Shown: positions 17,044-26,046 of the stretch, one piece after another
Layout of the letters: every line of letters starts with the position of its first letter
Numbering within the stretch: position 1 is the stretch's first letter
Assembly: GCA_035263865.1 (NCBI GenBank)
Contig: DATFQX010000329.1
Coordinates: 22,527-86,526, forward strand
Reading direction: 5' to 3'
DNA: 64,000 nucleotides
From: VAZQ01 sp035263865
GTDB taxonomy: Bacteria; Pseudomonadota; Alphaproteobacteria; Rhizobiales; Xanthobacteraceae
Notes under the pieces: model-generated
What the model saw: the letters and a program-made list of their open reading frames with translations, nothing else
What the model was told of the DNA's origin: nothing
Database searches by the model: none
Translations under genes and position numbers: made by a program

Positions 17044-18044
17044 GGTGTCACCACGACTTTGCCGATGACCTCGCGGTCCTGGATCAGACGCAGCCCTTCG
17101 CGCGCCTGCTCGAGCGGCAGCACCTTGTCGATCACGGGCCTCATCTTGCCCTCGGCGATGAGCTGCATCAGCGCGAGAAGATCATCGTCATAAAAACTGT
17201 TCGAGCCGATGATCTTGAGCTCGAAAGTCCAGATGTAGCGCAAATCCTCTTTGGGGTCGTAGCCCGCGGTGGCGCCGCAGACCAAAAGCTTGCCGCCGCG
17301 CTTGAGGCAGCGCAGCGAAGGCTGCCAGGTGTCGCCGCCCGTAAAATTGATCACGACGTCGACGCCGCCCTCGTAACTGCGCCGCTGCGGCTTGCCGTAT
17401 TTCTCAATCGCCCACTTCGAGAAATCAACTTGCCCAACGTCGATCACCTCGTCGGCGCCGAGTTGCGCAAGCTTACGCATCTTGTCCGCGCTCGAGGTGC
17501 ACGCGATCACATGGGCGTCCAGATGCTTGGCGAGGATGATGCAGCCCGTGCCGACGCCGCCGCTGGCGCCGAGAATGAGCACGCGATCCCCCGCTTGGAC
17601 GGCGCCGTGGGTGATCAGCATGCGGTGCGCGGTGCCGTAGGCGACCGGCAGCGCCGCCGCCGCCTCAAAACTCACGTCAGCCGGCATGGCGATGAGCTGA
17701 TCGGCGGCCACGCGGCAATATTCCGCCATGCCGCCATCGAGCATCTCGCCCATGAGACCTTTTGCCTTGTTGAGCGGGTTGACGAGAACGCGGTCGCCAA
17801 CGTTCCAGCCCCTGACGCCATTTCCGATCTCGGTGATCTGGCCCGCCATATCGAGACCGAGGATCACGGGCAGCGGCACTTTGATGCCCGGCATGCCGCG
17901 CACCGTGAACACGTCGTGATAATTGAATGAGGAGGCCCGCACCCGGATCACCACATGGCCCGCCGTCGCCGTGGGCATCGGATAGTCATTAATGACGGCG
18001 AGATCCTCGAGCCCGCCGTGCTTGCGCAGGACGAGCGCCTTCAT
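17040..18044 (-). CDS. Zinc-type alcohol dehydrogenase-like (MDR) NAD(P)-dependent oxidoreductase
   Basis: 334 residues from MKALVLRKHGG at 18044. The medium-chain dehydrogenase/reductase plan is clear: N-terminal GroES-like half with L-G-L-D-M-A-G and V-G-D-R-V-L-V-N-P, then a Rossmann half with G-A-S-G-G-V-G (residues ~158–164). The usual structural-zinc cysteine cluster is absent, and the catalytic-zinc Cys is replaced (L-G-L-D-M-A-G), so it may be a quinone-oxidoreductase- or enoyl-reductase-like member rather than a true alcohol dehydrogenase. It is the first gene of the catabolic operon and is transcribed divergently from the UbiD-family gene, 115 bases away. Confidence 0.85.
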   Translation of the reverse strand: MKALVLRKHGGLEDLAVINDYPMPTATAGHVVIRVRASSFNYHDVFTVRGMPGIKVPLPVILGLDMAGQITEIGNGVRGWNVGDRVLVNPLNKAKGLMGEMLDGGMAEYCRVAADQLIAMPADVSFEAAAALPVAYGTAHRMLITHGAVQAGDRVLILGASGGVGTGCIILAKHLDAHVIACTSSADKMRKLAQLGADEVIDVGQVDFSKWAIEKYGKPQRRSYEGGVDVVINFTGGDTWQPSLRCLKRGGKLLVCGATAGYDPKEDLRYIWTFELKIIGSNSFYDDDLLALMQLIAEGKMRPVIDKVLPLEQAREGLRLIQDREVIGKVVVTP

Positions 18045-18100
18045 GGTCTTCTTGCCGTTCACCGGTTCGTCCTTCGCCGCCTGGATTGTGATCGCACGCC

Positions 18101-18119
18101 GGTCTAAGTAGCTTAGGCC
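18101..18119. promoter_or_regulatory. Inverted repeat in the divergent promoter region (candidate operator)
   Basis: GGTCTAAG-TAG-CTTAGGCC: eight-base arms with one mismatch around a three-base spacer. It lies between the start of the oxidoreductase gene (18044, minus) and the UbiD-family gene (18160, plus). A dyad in this position could bind a regulator controlling both transcripts. No regulator gene lies beside it, so the binding protein is unknown. Confidence 0.3.
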
Positions 18120-18159
18120 ACGGCCGCCAACAACCTCTCGCTCGTGTCGGAGCGCTTCG

Positions 18160-19752
18160 ATGCAGGAGAATTTCCGCCAATTCCTTGAGCGCCTGCGGCA
18201 GACCGGCGAGCTCATCGACTTGCATCAACCGGTCGATATCCGCCACATCGCGACGCTGGTCGATCAGGCGGATACTGCGCTCTATTTCCACGACGTGATC
18301 GGCTACGACATGCCGGTGGTTTCCGGCCTCATTCGCACGCGCGAGCGCTCGATCACGGCGCTCGGCTGCGAGACCTATCGCGAGATCGAGAACAAGCTCG
18401 CGCACGCGATCAACCATCCGATCCCGCCGAAATACGTAAAAACCTCGCCGACGCGCGAGGTTGTCATCGCCGGCGATGAGGTCGACCTCTACAAGCTGCC
18501 GATCCCCATGTCCTCGATCTTCGACGGCGGCCCGATGATCACCGCAGGCGTCGTGATCGCGCGCGATCCCGAGCTCGGCATCAACAGCGGCATCTATCGT
18601 TTCATCGTGAAGGAAAAGAGTCTCACCGGCATCGACATCGTCACCCCCAACAATATGCGGCTGTTCGCGCAGCGCGCTTACGAGAACGGCCGTGCGTTGC
18701 CGATCTCGATCAGCATTGGCACGCATCCGATCGAGATCACCGGCTCCGGCTATCGGGCGCCGCTCGGCGTTGACGAAATGGCGATCGCGGGCGGACTGCG
18801 CGGCGCGCCGGTCGAGCTCGCGCCGTGCGAGACCATCGACCTGCCCTATGTCGCCGACGCCGAGATCGTGCTGGAGGCGGAAATCCTGCCGACCGGATGG
18901 ACCTGGCCGGAGGGACGCTTCGGCGAGTTCACGCGGCTCATGGGCGGCCTGCATTGGAACCCGCTCGTGCGCATCAAGGCGATCGCGATGCGCAAGGACG
19001 CGATCTATTACAATCTGCATATGCCGTGGGAGAACACCTGGCTCGCGGCGCCCACGCGCTATGCGGCGATCCGCCAGGCGCTCAAGACCGCCGGGGTGCA
19101 GGTCAAGGCGATCAATGTCACGTTGGGCGGCTGCGCGTTCTGGCACGCGGTGATATCAATCAAGAAACAGCCAGGCGAGGCCAAGAACGCGCTGCTCGCC
19201 GCGCTCTCGGTCATGGATCTCAAGCACGTGGTGGTGGTCGATGACGACATTGACGTGTTCGATCCGACCGAGGTCGAGTGGGCGATCGCCACGCGCGTGC
19301 AGGGCGACAAGGACGTGATGATCGTGAGCAACGCGCGCGCCAAGCCGCTCGATCCCAGTCTGCCGCAGGGTTACGGCGTGGTTCCGACCGGTGCCAAGGT
19401 CGGCATCGATGCCACGATACCGGAAGGCATTCCGCGCGAATATTACGAGCGCATCACCTATGCCTATTCCGATCGGGCAAAAATAAAGGACTACGTCAAC
19501 GGCAAGTCGGATGCCGCGGGAATTGCCGGCGATGATCGGGAGGTCGCCGCCTTGGGGGATAAGATTTTGCAAACGATCGACAAGGAGCCGCTCTACTATA
19601 CTGACATTGCGGAACGCTTCAGCGCGTACGATTTCCGCACTGTGGCGCGCGCGCTCGGCCATCTGCACGTGCGCGAGAAGCTGTGGCAGGACTCGCGCGG
19701 ACGCATGTGCGTGCGCGCCTCGCAGTTTGCGGCGACGCCGCCGCGGCGGTGA
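18160..19752 (+). CDS. UbiD-family (prenylated-FMN) decarboxylase
   Basis: 530 residues. The N-terminus F-L-E-R-L-R-Q-T-G-E-L, the T-A-G-V-V-I-A-R-D-P block and W-P-E-G-R-F-G-E-F-T-R (~residue 250, the conserved Arg and Glu of the active site) identify a UbiD enzyme; the third acidic residue is probably in D-P-x-x-V-E-W. Such enzymes need prenylated FMN, made by UbiX, and interconvert unsaturated or aromatic acids and their decarboxylated forms. No ubiX is in the window. A C-terminal extension of ~60 residues (T-D-I-A-E-R-F-S-A-Y-D-F-R-T-V) looks like a small helical add-on domain. The divergent CoA-ligase operon suggests aromatic-acid catabolism rather than ubiquinone synthesis. Confidence 0.88.
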   Translation: MQENFRQFLERLRQTGELIDLHQPVDIRHIATLVDQADTALYFHDVIGYDMPVVSGLIRTRERSITALGCETYREIENKLAHAINHPIPPKYVKTSPTREVVIAGDEVDLYKLPIPMSSIFDGGPMITAGVVIARDPELGINSGIYRFIVKEKSLTGIDIVTPNNMRLFAQRAYENGRALPISISIGTHPIEITGSGYRAPLGVDEMAIAGGLRGAPVELAPCETIDLPYVADAEIVLEAEILPTGWTWPEGRFGEFTRLMGGLHWNPLVRIKAIAMRKDAIYYNLHMPWENTWLAAPTRYAAIRQALKTAGVQVKAINVTLGGCAFWHAVISIKKQPGEAKNALLAALSVMDLKHVVVVDDDIDVFDPTEVEWAIATRVQGDKDVMIVSNARAKPLDPSLPQGYGVVPTGAKVGIDATIPEGIPREYYERITYAYSDRAKIKDYVNGKSDAAGIAGDDREVAALGDKILQTIDKEPLYYTDIAERFSAYDFRTVARALGHLHVREKLWQDSRGRMCVRASQFAATPPRR

Positions 19753-20154
19753 AATATGTGGCGTCGTAGCCCGCGGTGAGTGAAGGGGCGTCAACGCGCC
19801 TTCGGCGCGAGCGGCGTCAGGCAGATTCCGAGCCTCGCGGGAGCTTCGACACCGGCCGCTCGCCGGCCTTCTTCCGGTGCGGAGCCCCTGCCCCGCGGTG
19901 GCCCTGCCGCGGTATGTCGGCTGCCGCCGGCGCGATGGTCGCGCTACCGCGGCCAGAGGGGCGGTTCACCTGGCATTTCAAGCGTTTGGGCGCCAGCGGT
20001 CCGGCCAGAAGCTCGTCCGTCCGAGCCCGTCGATTCTGCCTAACGATTGGGCGTTTGTCTATTTTGCCGGCAACTGGGTAAGCTTTGCCGATCGGATCAA
20101 GCCCGCGCCGGCGCGATCAGGGCGGTGACGCAACGGGTTTTCTTGCCGCTGGTG
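19753..20154. other. Long leader region upstream of the urea operon promoter
   Basis: About 400 bases between the UbiD-family stop and the sigma-54 promoter of urtA. It is GC-rich and holds no convincing gene; small open frames have no recognisable features. As sigma-54 promoters need a distant activator, NtrC-type sites would be expected here, but I could not find a clear GCAC…GTGC dyad. Confidence 0.5.
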
Positions 20155-20155
20155 C

Positions 20156-20172
20156 TTGGCACGCCGCTTGCG
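20156..20172 (+). promoter_or_regulatory. Sigma-54 (RpoN) promoter for the urt–ure operon
   Basis: TTGGCACGCCGCTTGCG matches the sigma-54 consensus YTGGCACG-N4-TTGCW in all but the last base. The GG at 20158–20159 and GC at 20170–20171 are exactly ten bases apart, as required. Transcription would begin near 20183, about 50 bases before the urtA ATG. Sigma-54 control with NtrC is the standard way to switch on urea uptake in nitrogen limitation. Confidence 0.75.
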
Positions 20173-20233
20173 ATTCAGCGCTCGCGAGCGGCTCTGCGCC
20201 GCTTGCCGCGCGTCAAAACAGAAGGACATCGCG

Positions 20234-21553
20234 ATGCACACATCCATCGCTGCGGTCGTCGAGCGACCGCTTGCCCGCCGCTTGCTTATGCTCACGGCGG
20301 GACTGGCATTTGGCCTGGCGGCCACGCTTTCCGCCAAGGCCCAAGACACCATCAAAGTCGGCATTCTCCACTCGCTCTCCGGCACGATGGCGATCAGCGA
20401 GACCACGTTGAAGGACGTCATGCTCATGCTGATCGAGGAACAAAACAAGAAGGGCGGCCTGCTCGGCAAGAAGCTCGAAGCGGTCGTCGTCGACCCGGCC
20501 TCGAATTGGCCCCTGTTCGCGGAGAAAGCGCGCGAACTCATCACCAAGGACAGGGTCGCTGCGGTATTCGGATGCTGGACTTCGGTCTCGCGCAAGTCGG
20601 TATTGCCGGTGTTCAAGGAGCTCAACAACATCCTGTTCTACCCCGTGCAATACGAAGGCGAGGAGAGCGAGCGCAACGTGTTCTATACCGGCGCCGCTCC
20701 CAACCAGCAGGCGATCCCAGCCGTCGAATATCTGATGTCGAAGGACGGCGGCGAAGTGAAGCGTTGGGTGCTCGCCGGCACGGACTACGTGTATCCGCGC
20801 ACCACGAACAAAATCCTCGAGGCCTTTCTTAAGCAGAAGGGCGTCGCGGACGCCGATATCATGATCAACTACACGCCGTTCGGACACTCCGATTGGCAGA
20901 CGATCGTGTCGGATATCAAGAAGTTTGGCTCAGCCGGAAAAAAGACCGCGGTCGTCTCCACTATCAACGGCGATGCCAACGTTCCTTTCTACAAGGAGCT
21001 CGGCAACCAAGGCATCAAGGCGACCGACATTCCGAGCGTCGCCTTCTCGGTCGGCGAAGAAGAACTCGCCGGCATCGATACCAAGCCGCTGATCGGCCAT
21101 CTCGCCGCCTGGAATTACTTCCAGTCGATCAAGACGCCGATCAACGCAAAGTTCATCGCCGATTGGCACGCCTTCATCAAGAATCCGAAGCGCGTCACCA
21201 ACGATCCGATGGAAGCCCACGTCATCGGCTTTGCGATGTGGGTGAAGGCGGTCGAGAAGGTCAAATCGACCGACCCCGACAAGGTGATCGACGCGCTGCC
21301 CGGCATCGAGGCTCCGAACCTCACCGGCGGCACCTCCAAGATGCTGCCGAACCATCACATCACCAAGCCGGTCTATATCGGCGAGGTGCGCGCGGATGGC
21401 CAGTTCGACGTCGTTTGGAAGACACCGAATCTGGTCCCCGGCGAGGCCTGGTCCAAGTACCTGCCGGGCTCGAAGGATCTCGAAGCCGACTGGGTGACGC
21501 TCAAGTGCGGCAACTACAACACTGTGACCAAGAAGTGCGGTGGCGCATCATAG
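20234..21553 (+). CDS. urtA: Urea ABC transporter substrate-binding protein UrtA
   Basis: 439 residues from the ATG at 20234, which has GAAGGA seven bases upstream. Signal peptide: R-R-L-L-M-L-T-A-G-L then A-K-A-Q-D. The mature protein matches UrtA closely: I-K-V-G-I-L-H-S-L-S-G-T-M-A-I-S-E near the start, G-C-W-T-S-V-S-R-K-S-V-L-P-V, and Y-P-V-Q-Y-E-G-E-E-S, the urea-site region. The C-terminus keeps two Cys residues (L-K-C-G…K-K-C-G). It binds urea in the periplasm for the UrtBCDE complex encoded next. Confidence 0.96.
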   Translation: MHTSIAAVVERPLARRLLMLTAGLAFGLAATLSAKAQDTIKVGILHSLSGTMAISETTLKDVMLMLIEEQNKKGGLLGKKLEAVVVDPASNWPLFAEKARELITKDRVAAVFGCWTSVSRKSVLPVFKELNNILFYPVQYEGEESERNVFYTGAAPNQQAIPAVEYLMSKDGGEVKRWVLAGTDYVYPRTTNKILEAFLKQKGVADADIMINYTPFGHSDWQTIVSDIKKFGSAGKKTAVVSTINGDANVPFYKELGNQGIKATDIPSVAFSVGEEELAGIDTKPLIGHLAAWNYFQSIKTPINAKFIADWHAFIKNPKRVTNDPMEAHVIGFAMWVKAVEKVKSTDPDKVIDALPGIEAPNLTGGTSKMLPNHHITKPVYIGEVRADGQFDVVWKTPNLVPGEAWSKYLPGSKDLEADWVTLKCGNYNTVTKKCGGAS

Positions 21554-21605
21554 CGCCATCTGCTGCGACCGGCTGCGACGAATGCAGTGAGCGCGACCTC
21601 GGTTT

Positions 21606-21631
21606 GCCCTCCCCCGCGAGCGGGGGAGGGC
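21606..21631. repeat. Perfect palindrome between urtA and urtB
   Basis: Twelve-base arms GCCCTCCCCCGC / GCGGGGGAGGGC around a two-base loop. The same motif occurs twice between the CocE-type gene and tctB (38256–38356), so it is a dispersed repeat. It sits 53 bases after the urtA stop, between the binding-protein gene and the first permease gene, and could act as an mRNA-stabilising or partial-termination hairpin. There is no T-run. Confidence 0.7.
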
Positions 21632-21797
21632 GGAGAGCGCAAACGGTGGAGAACCTGACAGCACGCGCTCTAGCGCGGCAGGCGAGGGTTTACGTCATCC
21701 AAGGCCGCCTTTAGCGTAGTGTTCGCAGCAGGAACCGAGGCGGCGCCGAACTGCGCCGTTTTGGGCCGCCTCGCTTGCAAGTGCCGGGACCATCGCG

Positions 21798-23411
21798 ATG
21801 CGTGCCTTCAGCGATCGCTTCATCGCGCTCGTGTGTGCGCTGGGCGTGCTCGCCGCTCTGATGACGGCAGTGCGCGCGGACCCTTACGAGGATGGACTTC
21901 GCCGCTTCACCGCCGACAGCTTCGACGAGACGATCGAGGGGATCAACGCCGTCGCTATGAGCGGCAATGCGCTCGCCGCGCAAGTGGTCGGCGCGTTGCA
22001 GGAGGGGCGGCTACTCTTCAGTGCGGCTGAGAAGCGCGTTTTCATTCGCGAGGCGGCCGACCAGCTGATCGACGCTGCCACGGGCCGGCCCGTTGCCGGC
22101 GAGGTGCCCTCCGACCTCGCGCCGGTGCGGCTCAATAATCGTTTGCGAAGGATCGTCGAGGCCGCGCTCGGCAGCTTGACCCTGATGGCGCCCGATCCGG
22201 GAAAGCGCCTCGAGGCGGCACAGGCCGTGCTCAAATCCAAGGATGCGAATGCGCTACCAGCACTCGAGCAGGCCATCGCCGGCGAGAGCGACCCGCGAGT
22301 CAAACAGGCCTTGAATGAGACGCGAGCAGCGGTGGTGCTCTATCTCGAGAACGCCTCGGATGCCGACAAGATGGACGCCATCGCCGTGATCCGCCAGCGC
22401 GGCGATCAGGACGCACTCGCACTACTCGGTGGGTTGCCGGGGAGCGCCTCGCCTGCGGTCAAGAAGGCCGCGACTGACGCCATCGTCTCGATCGAAAACA
22501 GCCTGGCGCTCTGGAGCGCGGTGCAAAACGCTTGGTACGGGCTCTCCCTCGGGTCGGTGCTGCTGCTTGCGGCGATCGGCCTCGCCATCACCTTCGGCGT
22601 CATGGGCGTCATCAACATGGCGCATGGCGAGATGGTCATGCTGGGGGCCTACACCACCTTCGTCGTTCAACAGGTGATCCGTGCACGCAACCCCGCGCTT
22701 TTCGACTATTCGCTCGCGATTGCCATTCCGCTCGCGTTCGCGGTCGCCGGCATAATCGGCATATTGATCGAACGCGGCATCATCAGCTTCCTCTACGGTC
22801 GCCCCCTGGAGACGCTCCTCGCGACCTGGGGGCTGTCGCTGATCCTGCAGCAGGGCGTGCGCACCGTCTTCGGTCCGACCAACAAGGATGTCGGGAACCC
22901 GTCGTGGATGAGTGGATCGTTCGATCTCGGTCAGATGACGATCACCTACAATCGGCTGTGGATCATAGTCTTCACCTTGCTGATCTTCATGGGCTTGCTC
23001 GCGATTCTGCGGTTCACCCGCTTCGGGCTGGAAATGCGGGCGGTGACGCAGAACCGGGCCATGGCGGCCTCCATGGGCATCCGCACGAGCCGCATCGATG
23101 CGCTCACCTTCGGGCTCGGCTCCGGCATCGCCGGACTTGCCGGCGTCGCCTTGTCGCAGATCGATAACGTCAGCCCCAATCTGGGCCAGGGCTACATCAT
23201 CGATTCGTTCATGGTGGTGGTGTTCGGCGGCGTGGGCAATCTCTGGGGCACCTTGGTCGGCGCGTTCACGCTCGGCATCGCCAACAAATTCCTCGAACCT
23301 TATGCCGGTGCCGTGCTCGGCAAGATCGCCATCCTCGTGCTCATCATCCTCTTCATCCAGAAGCGCCCGCGCGGGCTGTTCGCCTTGAAGGGCCGGGCGG
23401 TGGAGGCATGA
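21798..23411 (+). CDS. urtB: Urea ABC transporter permease UrtB
   Basis: 537 residues. As usual for UrtB, a periplasmic N-terminal domain of ~230 residues precedes the LivH-like membrane domain; a signal sequence (residues ~10–30) starts it. The membrane part begins about residue 245 with Y-G-L-S-L-G-S-V-L-L-L-A-A-I-G-L and carries N-M-A-H-G-E-M-V-M-L-G-A-Y and F-G-G-V-G-N-L-W-G-T. The last codons overlap the urtC start (ATGA). Confidence 0.95.
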   Translation: MRAFSDRFIALVCALGVLAALMTAVRADPYEDGLRRFTADSFDETIEGINAVAMSGNALAAQVVGALQEGRLLFSAAEKRVFIREAADQLIDAATGRPVAGEVPSDLAPVRLNNRLRRIVEAALGSLTLMAPDPGKRLEAAQAVLKSKDANALPALEQAIAGESDPRVKQALNETRAAVVLYLENASDADKMDAIAVIRQRGDQDALALLGGLPGSASPAVKKAATDAIVSIENSLALWSAVQNAWYGLSLGSVLLLAAIGLAITFGVMGVINMAHGEMVMLGAYTTFVVQQVIRARNPALFDYSLAIAIPLAFAVAGIIGILIERGIISFLYGRPLETLLATWGLSLILQQGVRTVFGPTNKDVGNPSWMSGSFDLGQMTITYNRLWIIVFTLLIFMGLLAILRFTRFGLEMRAVTQNRAMAASMGIRTSRIDALTFGLGSGIAGLAGVALSQIDNVSPNLGQGYIIDSFMVVVFGGVGNLWGTLVGAFTLGIANKFLEPYAGAVLGKIAILVLIILFIQKRPRGLFALKGRAVEA

Positions 23412-24559
23412 TCGGCCACCTCGTCCTGCGCGCGCTCGATCGCGGCGCGATTGCCTTTCTCACGACGCTCGCGGCGATCGCAGTTCTGGTGCCGGTCCTC
23501 AACCTGGCGCTGCCGCCGACGTCGCCTTTCTATCTGTCGTCGTATTTCGTGGCGCTGTTCGGCAAATACGTTTGTCTCGCGCTGTTGGCGCTGTCGATCG
23601 ACCTGATCTGGGGCTATTGCGGCATCCTTTCGCTCGGCCACGGCGCGTTCTTCGCGCTCGGCGGCTATGCGATGGGTATGTATCTGATGCGGCAGATCGG
23701 AACGCGCGGCGTTTACGCGCATCCAGTATTGCCCGACTTCATGGTGTTCCTGAATTGGCCGGAACTGCCGGTCTATTGGTACGGATTCCAGCATTTCGCC
23801 TACGCGGCCTTCATGGTCGTGTTCGTGCCCGGCCTGCTCGCCTTCGTGTTCGGCTGGTTCGCGTTCCGCAGCCGCGTGACCGGAGTGTATCTCTCGATCA
23901 TCACCCAGGCGCTGACCTTCGCGCTGATGCTCGGCTTCTTCCGCAATAATTTCGGCTTCGGCGGCAATAACGGGCTCACCGATTTCAAGGATATTCTCGG
24001 CTTCAACGTGCAGGCGGCGCCGACGCGGGCGGCGCTGTTCGTGAGTTCCATGCTGGCGCTGATGCTCGGCTTCGTCATCTGCCGCGTGGTCGTGAGCTCC
24101 AAATTCGGCAAGGTCCTGGTCGCTATTCGCGATGCCGAAGCGCGCACCCGTTTTCTCGGCTATCGGGTCGAGGCTTATAAGGTGTTCGTGTTTACGCTGT
24201 CGGCCTGCATGGCAGGCGTCGCCGGCGCGCTCTACGTCCCGCAAGTCGGCATCATCAACCCGAGCGAGTTCTCGCCGGGCAATTCCATCGAGGCTGTGAT
24301 CTGGGTCGCGGTCGGCGGGCGGGGGACGCTCACGGGCGCCGTGCTCGGAGCGGTCCTGGTGAACTACGGCAAAACCTATTTCACCAGCGGCGTTCTGGCG
24401 CCGTATTGGTTGTTCGTGCTCGGTGGCCTGTTCATCGCGGTGACGCTGCTCCTGCCGCGCGGGATCGTCGGCACGATCCATTATCACTGGCGCGAATGGC
24501 GGGAGCGGCGGCGCCTCACCGCTCCCGTGCCGAACGCGGCGCCTCGTCCGGCGGAGTGA
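23408..24559 (+). CDS. urtC: Urea ABC transporter permease UrtC
   Basis: 383 residues, LivM-like permease with about ten membrane segments. D-L-I-W-G-Y-C-G-I-L-S-L-G-H-G-A-F-F and the V-A-V-G-G-R-G-T-L-T-G loop are the UrtC family marks. It pairs with UrtB in the inner membrane. Its start overlaps the urtB stop by four bases, and the urtD ATG follows three bases after its stop. Confidence 0.95.
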   Translation: MIGHLVLRALDRGAIAFLTTLAAIAVLVPVLNLALPPTSPFYLSSYFVALFGKYVCLALLALSIDLIWGYCGILSLGHGAFFALGGYAMGMYLMRQIGTRGVYAHPVLPDFMVFLNWPELPVYWYGFQHFAYAAFMVVFVPGLLAFVFGWFAFRSRVTGVYLSIITQALTFALMLGFFRNNFGFGGNNGLTDFKDILGFNVQAAPTRAALFVSSMLALMLGFVICRVVVSSKFGKVLVAIRDAEARTRFLGYRVEAYKVFVFTLSACMAGVAGALYVPQVGIINPSEFSPGNSIEAVIWVAVGGRGTLTGAVLGAVLVNYGKTYFTSGVLAPYWLFVLGGLFIAVTLLLPRGIVGTIHYHWREWRERRRLTAPVPNAAPRPAE

Positions 24560-24562
24560 GCG

Positions 24563-25315
<753 letters not shown>

Positions 25316-25337
25316 TTTGTCAGGTGGTGCTAGCACG

Positions 25338-26033
25338 ATGCTGCAAGTCGACTCGATCGATCTGCATTACGGCGCGGCGCAGGCATTGCGCAACGTCTCG
25401 CTCTCTGCTGCCGTCGGCAAAGTGACCTGCGTGCTGGGACGCAACGGCGTCGGCAAGACGAGCCTCCTCGATGCGCTCGCCGGACAGCACGCCATCAGCA
25501 AGGGCGCCATCACGTTCCAGGGAGAAGACGTCACCCGGCTCAGGCCCAGCGAGCGCGCCCGGCGCGGGATCGCCTACGTGCCGCAGGGGCGGGAAATCTT
25601 CCCGCTTCTCACCGTCGAGGAGAACCTCAAGACCGGCTTTGCGCCGCTCAAGCGTGAGGATCGGTCGATCCCCGACGACGTGTTTTCGCTGTTTCCGGTG
25701 CTCAACGACATGCTCGGCCGGCGCGGCGGCGATCTCTCAGGCGGTCAGCAGCAGCAGCTCGCGATCGGTCGCGCGCTCGTCATGCGGCCGCGCCTGCTTT
25801 TGCTGGACGAGCCGACCGAGGGCATTCAGCCCTCGATCATCAAGGATATCGGCCGCGCGATCGGCTATCTGCGCAATCTCGGAAAAATCGCGGTGGTGCT
25901 GGTCGAGCAGTATCTCGACTTCGCGCGCGAGTTGGGGGACCATTTCGCGGTGATGGACCGCGGCGCGATCGTCTATTCCTGCAGCCGTGAGTCGATGGAC
26001 GAGGCGGCGCTCAGACGCGCCATGGCGATTTGA
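25338..26033 (+). CDS. urtE: Urea ABC transporter ATP-binding protein UrtE
   Basis: 231 residues, LivF-like. Walker A G-R-N-G-V-G-K-T at 34–41, signature L-S-G-G-Q-Q-Q-Q-L-A-I, Walker B L-L-L-L-D-E-P-T-E-G-I-Q-P-S. The ATG at 25338 (MLQVDSIDLHYG) was chosen because the family starts there and AGGTGG lies upstream; a TTG at 25317 also opens the frame. It is the last urt gene, and ureD begins 13 bases after it. Confidence 0.95.
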   Translation: MLQVDSIDLHYGAAQALRNVSLSAAVGKVTCVLGRNGVGKTSLLDALAGQHAISKGAITFQGEDVTRLRPSERARRGIAYVPQGREIFPLLTVEENLKTGFAPLKREDRSIPDDVFSLFPVLNDMLGRRGGDLSGGQQQQLAIGRALVMRPRLLLLDEPTEGIQPSIIKDIGRAIGYLRNLGKIAVVLVEQYLDFARELGDHFAVMDRGAIVYSCSRESMDEAALRRAMAI

Positions 26034-26046
26034 GAAAGGGATAGGG

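Noticed and set aside
19753..20154. NtrC binding dyad upstream of the urtA promoter
   Set aside because: No GCAC…GTGC pair with correct spacing was found by eye; GTGCTTGGCAC at 20153–20162 overlaps the promoter itself and has the half-sites in the wrong order.
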